Shown: piece by piece, positions 57,546-64,000 of the stretch
Numbering within the stretch: the first letter of the stretch is position 1
Layout of the letters: every line of letters begins with the position of its first letter
Assembly (NCBI GenBank): GCA_001642415.1
Contig: LTDK01000135.1
Location: forward strand, 1 to 64,000
Source: Nematocida ironsii
Lineage: Eukaryota; Microsporidia
Direction: 5' to 3'
DNA: 64,000 nucleotides
Translations under genes and position numbers: made by a program
The notes under the pieces: model-generated
Seen by the model: the letters and a program-made list of their open reading frames with translations, nothing else
Database searches by the model: none
Told to the model about the DNA's origin: nothing

Positions 57546-60371
57546 TTACATAGTCGCATTTGGCTGAACAATATGCATAATCATTTGATACTTTATATTT
57601 CTTTTAATAACATGATTGTTACTAAAGAGTGCCATTTTCATCTTTGGGCTAATTTCATCTTTTAGACTTTTTAATCGAGAAGCAATCATTCCTATAGCGG
57701 GAGCATTAAAAATACTCTGTATACCGGTTTTTGTAACATTAATAAGATGTGTGGAATTTATGCTGTTATAAAGGCCTATGGTAATGGATTTAGGGCAAGT
57801 TGAAGAGATGCATGAATAATAAAGAAAGATAAGCGCTATATAGCTGCTATTATATCTAGAGATTTTACTATCAATACTGTTTAAAAATGCTTGAATATAA
57901 CTACTCTGTGATTCTATATGTGCACGGGTGATTAAGTTCAATATACAATTTGCAGTATAGGGAGTTTCCAAATTATTATAGACATGTTCTACGCACAGAC
58001 TTAACTCTAACATAGAAGATAGTGATGCGCAGAGATGCCGTATAGATCCCATAAGAAGTATATTGGAAATTAGAGACTTAATTAAAAAATAAGTTATTTC
58101 ACTCTCTGGCCGTAAGAATTCTATAGGTCCTATGATAAAAGACCCATAGTACTGCACATAATTTTTGTTAACTAAAAGTCCATTTAAAATAAGTCTTATT
58201 GACTTTTTGTCTCCTCTAACAATAAAGTTGTATTTTATAATATTGGAAGTAAATCGCACCAATTCGTGTGAGTTGGAAAGAGTCTCTGGAGAAGTGTTCA
58301 GTAAAAAAGAAAACACAAACTGCCCTCTATATATAGATGATGTGAACTTCTCATCCACAAGAAGCTCGTAAAGGTTAAAAGCTCCTTTTTGTATATTCAA
58401 TCCAACAAGTAACAAATAATTGTCGTCATATTTATAGTTCATTTTGAAGTACTTATTTTCCAAGCTGCATATATATTCATAAACAAGATTCCCCGTATGG
58501 GTTTTTAAATTAATAGAGTAATTCTGACTGGATTTGATTGTTTTTTCTATTTCATCCTTGCAGTATTTATCTAAACTAGAGGAAACAGTAAACGTATCTG
58601 TGGTTATATTTAATGTCACATCACAGGTGGCCTTATTGAATTTGAAAAGTAGGTTAATAGTTCCAATAAGCTCAAACTTATTGCATGGTGCGCGAAAAAT
58701 GAGACGCTGCAGGCTGAGCTCTGTTATGAATAAATTAGACATATTTGTGAGTTTAAAAAGTAAATCTATTATAACAGACTTTATATTCTCATATCTTATC
58801 TCTAGGTTTTCTGACGCTTTGTATGCTTTCTTTATATTTAGGTTTAAATTACCGGCTAGCTTATTTCTTTGAACTATATCTGGCTGCATTATCACTATTA
58901 AAACATGCAGAATATTCATTAGCCCGCTTGAAATATTTCCGTTCTCATAATAGCTAATATTGCTGCTGGTTTTTGTGTAGAGAATTCTTTCCCACTCTTT
59001 GCGCATCTGTGGGTCTTTAACATTTAGGCTAGGCCCATGCTTTTTGAAAAAATTAATAAGATCACTATTATAAGAACGACTTTTTGGGTCGTCGCAGCCA
59101 GTTAAATAGTCTCTATTGTTGGTGTTATACAGCAAAAATAAAACTAAATTTAAAATAGCCATATTCATCTGATTTCTCTGGAGTACAGAAGAGTCTTTGA
59201 CTTTCAGATTATTAAGCGTATAAATCCCTGAACATTCGCAGTACTCTGTTAGGTTGACGGAATTTATATGCGGAAGAAGATCATTTTTTCTTATGTAATT
59301 AGTCACATCGTATATAGGGTTTATATAAGAAACTGAATTTTCAGCTTGAACGTTTTTAATAATAAAAAGCCGTTTAAATACACTATTAACAATTTCATAC
59401 TCTTCCTGAGTTATTTGTGTGTTTTCCGCCTGGTTATTAATTAACTCGTATGTAACTTCTATGAACTCTCTATATTCCTCTGCACTTGAAATAAACTCTG
59501 AAATATACGACTGTATAAGAAACTTTGTGCCATTTAAAAACTTCCCTGTTTTGAATGTTCTATAGTCATCTAATTCTGCAAACTCATTTCTATCCGAAAG
59601 AAGTGGATTATTTCTATTTTTTATGAAAAAATGAATAACTTCCTTTGCCCCATTATAATATATCTTCTCATCCAGCCGATTATTTTTTTCTAACCACAGA
59701 GAGGTATATATGTAATATACCATCTCATCATACCTAGTGTACTTTCTTAACATTAGTTTTTCAACAAACTGCCGCTTATGATTTTGCACAATAGATATTT
59801 CAATAGGAACATCAATACCCTCAGAAAGAAGAAGTAATGCACTAAGTATATAGAAGCGATGCTGCTTGATATGTCTATGGAATAAAAATAATATGAACAA
59901 ATCTGAATAAGATGAACACCGTTGTGGTATAATAGGCGTGTTTTCATATGCGTATAAAAACATCCCAACAACCTGTTTGGCATGTTCTAGCATATAAGCA
60001 TTCTTTTTATACTCATTTGATCCCCTTGTCATTGTTAGATCTCCCTCGTTACTTAAAAATACGGATTCTATATCAAAAGATTGCCTAACTGTAAATACTC
60101 CATTTTTGCTATATTCTAACTTATGGTTTTTGTATATCCATGGCGAAAAGTTATACAGATTTTGCATATACCCAATTTCGCGATATAATTTGCCTATTAT
60201 TATATTCAGCGGACCGCTGGGGTTTATCTTATAATTTAAATTTTGTATAGGACTTTCTATTCCTTCAATTTTTAATAAAGACATGTCAATTGTACTTTTA
60301 ACCCAGCATAGAAACACAATTTGAGAAAGTATCCAGGCTTGATTTATTTTCCTCTTTCCTATTTGTAACAT
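57546..60371 (-). CDS. large secreted orphan protein (941 aa)
   Basis: Unrecognised. The N-terminus (KINQAWILSQIVFLCWVKS) reads as a signal peptide. The mature part is rich in Leu, Ile, Asn, Tyr and Ser and predicted largely helical, with recurring Cys pairs late in the chain (CSLE, CAS, CVEHV, CISSTCP). A LLLLSEGIDVPIEISI segment near residue 190 may be a family motif of Nematocida large secreted proteins; I cannot confirm this. No second membrane span is clear. It does not align with the 977 aa protein by eye. Start is ATG 60371, with ATAACCC-type elements 70-110 bp upstream. Host exposure is an inference. Confidence 0.78.
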   Translation of the reverse strand: MLQIGKRKINQAWILSQIVFLCWVKSTIDMSLLKIEGIESPIQNLNYKINPSGPLNIIIGKLYREIGYMQNLYNFSPWIYKNHKLEYSKNGVFTVRQSFDIESVFLSNEGDLTMTRGSNEYKKNAYMLEHAKQVVGMFLYAYENTPIIPQRCSSYSDLFILFLFHRHIKQHRFYILSALLLLSEGIDVPIEISIVQNHKRQFVEKLMLRKYTRYDEMVYYIYTSLWLEKNNRLDEKIYYNGAKEVIHFFIKNRNNPLLSDRNEFAELDDYRTFKTGKFLNGTKFLIQSYISEFISSAEEYREFIEVTYELINNQAENTQITQEEYEIVNSVFKRLFIIKNVQAENSVSYINPIYDVTNYIRKNDLLPHINSVNLTEYCECSGIYTLNNLKVKDSSVLQRNQMNMAILNLVLFLLYNTNNRDYLTGCDDPKSRSYNSDLINFFKKHGPSLNVKDPQMRKEWERILYTKTSSNISYYENGNISSGLMNILHVLIVIMQPDIVQRNKLAGNLNLNIKKAYKASENLEIRYENIKSVIIDLLFKLTNMSNLFITELSLQRLIFRAPCNKFELIGTINLLFKFNKATCDVTLNITTDTFTVSSSLDKYCKDEIEKTIKSSQNYSINLKTHTGNLVYEYICSLENKYFKMNYKYDDNYLLLVGLNIQKGAFNLYELLVDEKFTSSIYRGQFVFSFLLNTSPETLSNSHELVRFTSNIIKYNFIVRGDKKSIRLILNGLLVNKNYVQYYGSFIIGPIEFLRPESEITYFLIKSLISNILLMGSIRHLCASLSSMLELSLCVEHVYNNLETPYTANCILNLITRAHIESQSSYIQAFLNSIDSKISRYNSSYIALIFLYYSCISSTCPKSITIGLYNSINSTHLINVTKTGIQSIFNAPAIGMIASRLKSLKDEISPKMKMALFSNNHVIKRNIKYQMIMHIVQPNATM

Positions 60372-60442
60372 AATTAATATCTTATCTTAAAATTATTTTA
60401 TTTATATAGGTTACAATATATTATTAATTTAAATAAACCAGT

Positions 60443-60483
60443 ATATTTCAAGTTGTACTAAGGAGTAAAATAACCCGAAACTT
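60443..60483 (-). promoter_or_regulatory. paired elements upstream of the 941 aa secreted gene
   Basis: ATATTTCAAGTTGTAC (60443-60458) and AAATAACCCGAAACTT (60468-60483) in opposite orientation, 70-110 bp before the start. Confidence 0.4.
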
Positions 60484-61026
60484 GGGATATATTATATCTG
60501 GTGGGATACAGCTAGAAATAGACAAGAACTAGTCTATAATAAGTACAGAGAAGATTAAATCATTTTAATAACTGAATAATACAGCAATTCAAGTTATAAG
60601 CACAGTTTTAGCTAACTATACACGTATAAAGAAACGAGTGAATAAATAAATGTGTATTTATCAAAGAATGGTGAATTAGTGCTTATAAATGCTTTTGTTA
60701 TTGTAAAGCACAGAATAATTTAAATAATTTACAAATTTTCATTTCCCCATATAAGCGCCTCTTCACTTGATTAGTGCATATATTAGTTTAGAAGTTAACT
60801 TTCTGGTTAACTCCAGCACTCTGGCCGTTATAAAACTTATGAAGAGCAGCAAAGAATTAAACCAACTGCTGTATAAAAAGCACCGGCCCATTGTTGCGTG
60901 CTAGAATGCATTGCTTCTAAACTTGTGTATATGCAGAAAAGTCAGTAAAAGTGATATATGAATGCTGCAAATAAACTAAAAACATAAACCTGTGCATGTC
61001 ATTTATTCATGCGCCCTTTAACTTAA
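60484..61026. other. intergenic region with two adjacent hairpins
   Basis: AGTTAAC/GTTAACT (60793-60812, loop TTTCTG) is followed directly by CCAG/CTGG (60813-60824, loop CACT), in a slightly GC-richer stretch to about 60910. A 21-codon frame (60839-60904, MKSSKELNQLLYKKHRP) starts just after. Neither a gene nor an RNA class can be assigned. Confidence 0.35.
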
Positions 61027-61992
61027 TTACTGCTCAACATCAACAGTGTATTGTCTAACAGTTCCATCAGAGTACCCAGCAACCAGAGTGAATCCATCAA
61101 TCCATCCAATGGCAGTGCATGATCCTTTACAGTCTTCAGGATGTGGTATTTCAACAACCACATCTCTCTCAAGAATGTCCCATATCATAATGGAGGTTTC
61201 AGTGCCTGCTGCAAGCCAGTATGCAGAAAGTGCGAACTCTAAGCAGTTAACAGTATCTCCTGTAGATATTTCGCATCTGTTAGATCCATTCTCCTTCAGA
61301 TCCCAAAGGAGGACAGTCTTGTCTCTTCCAGCAGTTGCACAAAGAGAGCCATCTGGGCTGACCACGAGTGAGTCAATGATGCAAGAGTGTCCCTTCATAG
61401 AGCTTTCAATCTTTCCTGTTTCTATGTTCCACATAACAATAGCACCGTCAGAGTATGCGCAGATGATTGTTTCTGGCTTCTTTGGTATGGCCTTTATAAC
61501 AGTAATGTATGCCACCTCGTTGTCCTCTCTCTTAAGCTGCTTCTTAAGTTCAAGATTTGCATTCCATACATTAAGAACTGGCTTTACTCCTCCAGTGAAA
61601 ATGTACTCCTGGGAGGATTCCTCGGTTCCAGTGGAGTGTGCAAGTGCGCAGTATGCCTTTTCTGCATGCTCTGCGTGCTTCTTTGTCTCTTCTATAGTGA
61701 TGGGCCATGATCTAATTGTGCTGTCTGCTCCCACTGAGATCAAGTACTTTCCAGACTTGGCCAGAGAGATTGAGTTTACAAATCCACCGTGCCCAGAAAA
61801 CACTTTAGAAAGCTTAGCCATAAGCTCGCCTGTGGCATCTGCAACAAACTCCCATCCCTTTATGGTCTTGTCCCGAGAGGCGGTGTATAGTATTTTCTTT
61901 CCGTTCTCTTCTTGTATTTTTAAATCTGTCACTCTTTCTGTGTGTCCATTAAATTTCAGCTTCAGCTTTGAAGATGCGACTGTACTTGTCAT
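61027..61992 (-). CDS. ASC1: RACK1/ASC1, 40S-associated WD40 protein
   Basis: RACK1 is a seven-bladed WD40 propeller on the head of the 40S subunit that links translation with signalling and quality control. The 321 aa protein (yeast 319) contains seven WD repeats, for example GHTERVTDLKI, LYTASRDKTIKGW, GHGGFVNSISLAKSGKYLIS, GHSCIIDSLVVSPDGS and TAGRDKTVLLWDL. A modest acidic and Lys-rich loop sits near residues 105-165 (KKHAEHAEKAYCA, LELKKQLKREDNE). Start is ATG 61992; CCC and AAATTT signals precede it as in RPL10. A long antisense frame (61046-62005) is a compositional shadow. Confidence 0.95.
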   Translation of the reverse strand: MTSTVASSKLKLKFNGHTERVTDLKIQEENGKKILYTASRDKTIKGWEFVADATGELMAKLSKVFSGHGGFVNSISLAKSGKYLISVGADSTIRSWPITIEETKKHAEHAEKAYCALAHSTGTEESSQEYIFTGGVKPVLNVWNANLELKKQLKREDNEVAYITVIKAIPKKPETIICAYSDGAIVMWNIETGKIESSMKGHSCIIDSLVVSPDGSLCATAGRDKTVLLWDLKENGSNRCEISTGDTVNCLEFALSAYWLAAGTETSIMIWDILERDVVVEIPHPEDCKGSCTAIGWIDGFTLVAGYSDGTVRQYTVDVEQ

Positions 61993-62014
61993 TACAAGGG
62001 CGTAAAAAATTTAA
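61993..62014 (-). promoter_or_regulatory. RACK1 start-proximal AAATTTTTTAC + CCC signal
   Basis: On the minus strand TTAAATTTTTTACGCCCTTG continues TA-ATG. It closely matches the RPL10 leader (TAAATTTTACTCCCCTGTA-ATG), shared by two ribosomal genes. Confidence 0.6.
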
Positions 62015-62111
62015 AAATTATATTTACGTTAATTTATTCAAATCCCTCTGATCCTCCATCGGGATAGAAATTGCCTAATATAACACAAACAGCCGTCTTT
62101 GCGCCCTCCGC

Positions 62112-64000
62112 TTACTCTGTCAAGGTCTTCACATGCCTTGAAATTAGCTGGCAAAGTGACTTGACCACCCGTGCATTGCTGCCGCGTATTCTGAATGTGG
62201 CTGCTAATTCTTGTCCTTCTGTGGTAATGGCAGCATTTACGTAAATGCCTGTTCCCTGTGCAGTTCTTGTGTACATGTTCTTCACAAGTATATCTGGTCG
62301 TTCAATCTCATCCTTATCTGATATAGTATCGCCTATCTTTGCCCTTGTCTCAACTACTGTGCCGTTGATAGCTTTGCTAACGGTCTTTATCACATGACTC
62401 GGAGTGATTTTTGGAGTATTCAGCGTAATTGTATACAGATTCTCCCAAACAAGAGATGGCCATCTATCACGGAACTCCTCCCCATCTATTTTCTTTTTTT
62501 CCAGCATATCAGCCAAGTTAAACTTAATCTCCTGCAAATTTTGTATAAAGTAGTTGTCCCTGCCTACTTTCCCAGCTGTAATTACTCCACCAATATACCC
62601 AGTGTCTGACTCTTCCATAATTAAAGTGGCTTCTAGTGTGCACACCATGTGCGGTCTTAGCTTGTCCAGCCGGATAACGCTTGCCATTTTAATATTTGGA
62701 CTAGAGACAATGTCAAACTCAACGCTCTCCAAGAGCATATCAGTCTGGTTTACAAGAAGAATATCCAATGTTATTTCCGCGCGAGACGTATTTATCTTGC
62801 ACTCACAGTACAATGGATCAATTGCTGATGTGAGTTGGAAAATGTTTTTTAGCTTACTGAGTGACAGCGGAGTGCTTTTTTCAATGAATTTCTGTACAGT
62901 GCTTAGTTCGCATGGCGAGGTTTGCTCAACAATTAGTGGAAAAACAGGCCGAACAAATACATCTTGCTTGCACAGCACGCCACCAGCAAACCGCCTATTG
63001 TTTTTCTGTTCTGCGCCCTTTGCATCATCACTCCCTGTTACTTGGCGAGACTTATCAAGAATATGGGTGTTTTCATTATTCTCCAGCAGACTCACTAGGC
63101 GAAGGAGTGCTACACGAGATGCCTCATCTATATTCTGGGTTTTATGCCCTACTGCATATGTTTTAAGCGCAGCTGTCATGACATCCGCAGTGAACTCCTT
63201 TCTTTTTTCCTCTTGCATGCCCGGCGCACGCTGTGCCATGTCCAGGAGGAAAATAGCAATGGGTACACCAGGGAATATTTTTGAAATGTCTAGTTTCTTT
63301 GTATCTTTAAGCCCCGGAAGAAGTCCTTTGTCATCTGATGCTAAAGCATAGAGCAGCTTAAGCACTGCCTCGTGCGCTTTTTCACCATCTGCATGGGCAG
63401 AAATAAGAGTAAACACCCTTCTAAGTATCTTTCCATACTTGATGCCCGGTAGTTTATCTATCACGAGTGTCAAAGTCTCCTCCTTGTTCTTTGGCAAAAT
63501 AGTAATGAACGAGTCAATAAAGTTTGCTGCCTCCAGTGCCAGTTCAGGAATTCCAACAGAAATCAATCCAGAAATCCTCTCTATTAGCTCTGGCGTGCAT
63601 ATTTTATACTTCATCATCAGCTCTTTTAGTGCCTGCATAAAAAATATCTTATCCTGTGCAGAAGATGAGTCCCTTAAATCTTTCTCCGGTGCATCTGTAA
63701 GGCCCTGGCACAGAAAAGCGAACAAGTCCTTTGCCTCTGCAATTGCCAGAACATCCAGTGTAAATTGGAATATCTCCTTTGCTAGTTCCATTTTAATCTT
63801 AGCTACTGCTGGAGTAATCATCTGCACTATTTTCATGCTCATGTTCTCAAATGTGTACTGCCCTCTTTTCAGCGCATCTCTGCACGCACGGATTATTTTA
63901 CTCTTTGATTCCACATCCAAGTACTCATTTGACATATCCAATAACTTATCCACTCCCATCTTTACCATCTCACTATTTCCATTCTTCACAAGAGCAACAG
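62112..64000 (-). CDS. SEC26: coatomer subunit beta (SEC26/COPB1), 5' end beyond window
   Basis: Beta-COP is part of the adaptor-like F subcomplex of COPI coats, which return proteins from Golgi to ER. The reading frame runs off the right edge, so only the C-terminal 628 or so residues are seen. The first 370 show HEAT/armadillo-type helices of the trunk (LALEAANFIDSFI, LVSLLENNENTHI). An appendage domain follows: DPLYCECKINTSRAEITLDI, LLVNQTDMLLESVEF, GYIGGVIT, EFRDRWPSLVWENLYTI and a basic C-terminal platform. The DPxYxE, LLVNQT and EFRxxW...WEN motifs identify beta rather than gamma COP. Confidence 0.92.
   Translation of the reverse strand, partial: VALVKNGNSEMVKMGVDKLLDMSNEYLDVESKSKIIRACRDALKRGQYTFENMSMKIVQMITPAVAKIKMELAKEIFQFTLDVLAIAEAKDLFAFLCQGLTDAPEKDLRDSSSAQDKIFFMQALKELMMKYKICTPELIERISGLISVGIPELALEAANFIDSFITILPKNKEETLTLVIDKLPGIKYGKILRRVFTLISAHADGEKAHEAVLKLLYALASDDKGLLPGLKDTKKLDISKIFPGVPIAIFLLDMAQRAPGMQEEKRKEFTADVMTAALKTYAVGHKTQNIDEASRVALLRLVSLLENNENTHILDKSRQVTGSDDAKGAEQKNNRRFAGGVLCKQDVFVRPVFPLIVEQTSPCELSTVQKFIEKSTPLSLSKLKNIFQLTSAIDPLYCECKINTSRAEITLDILLVNQTDMLLESVEFDIVSSPNIKMASVIRLDKLRPHMVCTLEATLIMEESDTGYIGGVITAGKVGRDNYFIQNLQEIKFNLADMLEKKKIDGEEFRDRWPSLVWENLYTITLNTPKITPSHVIKTVSKAINGTVVETRAKIGDTISDKDEIERPDILVKNMYTRTAQGTGIYVNAAITTEGQELAATFRIRGSNARVVKSLCQLISRHVKTLTE

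Noticed and set aside
61046..62005. 319-codon plus-strand frame
   Set aside because: Antisense shadow of RACK1.
62554..63351. 265-codon plus-strand frame
   Set aside because: Antisense shadow of beta-COP.

Overview
The window looks like nuclear DNA of a microsporidian, most plausibly a Nematocida-type species (genus is an inference). It is AT-rich. All genes read as single open frames with no sign of introns. The recognisable proteins are eukaryotic housekeeping orthologues that are mostly shorter than their fungal counterparts (SMC1 999 aa, MCM5 669 aa, an eIF3c-like protein of 457 aa). They sit among lineage-specific secreted and membrane proteins. Gene spacing is bimodal: some neighbours are 7-60 bp apart, others are separated by 0.5-1.5 kb of very AT-rich DNA.

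Layout. 1-5.9 kb: a large secreted/anchored orphan (977 aa), a small coiled-coil orphan and a single-pass Lys/Ser-rich membrane protein. 6.3-8.4 kb: tight co-directional set NOP10, SPT7-like SAGA bromodomain subunit, RRM protein. 9.3-11.4 kb: ribosomal protein uL16 (RPL10), tRNA-Phe(GAA), and a NUP42-like CCCH zinc finger/FG nucleoporin. 11.6-14.2 kb: a Wee1-like kinase with a repeat-filled insertion of about 285 residues. 15.0-15.35 kb: a GC-rich, strongly structured non-coding RNA with RNase P/MRP-like features, next to orphan multi-pass membrane proteins. 18.0-21.1 kb: proteasome alpha-2 and a secreted 636 aa orphan. 22.6-27 kb: BET protein (BDF1-like) and a secreted glycosyltransferase. 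27.6-33 kb: minus-strand block with a small type I membrane protein, Utp12-domain protein, two tandem GATA factors, RRS1, membrane proteins including a possible GPI2, and V-ATPase subunit d. 33-46 kb: PheRS beta, deoxyhypusine synthase, DHHC palmitoyltransferase, ELO elongase, SPX-EXS transporter, DPH2, a degenerate metallo-beta-lactamase/beta-CASP protein and PUS1. 47-57 kb, minus strand: MCM5, SMC1, SEC66-like, eIF3c-like, 3-ketoacyl-CoA reductase. 57.5-64 kb: a second large secreted orphan (941 aa), RACK1 and the 3' part of beta-COP.

Themes. Ribosome production and translation are well represented (NOP10, RRS1, Utp12 domain, uL16, RACK1, eIF3c-like, PheRS, tRNA-Phe, PUS1). Both eEF2 and eIF5A modification are represented (DPH2, DYS1). 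ELO plus ketoacyl-CoA reductase suggests a retained very-long-chain fatty-acid elongation cycle. Two recurrent non-coding signals stand out. One is a dispersed ATAACCCGAAATTT-like element with roughly 30 copies between genes. The other is a TTAAATTTTTT box, with a CCC run in RPL10 and RACK1, directly before start codons. Identities of orphans and RNA candidates are inferences from reading the sequence; no database search was run.
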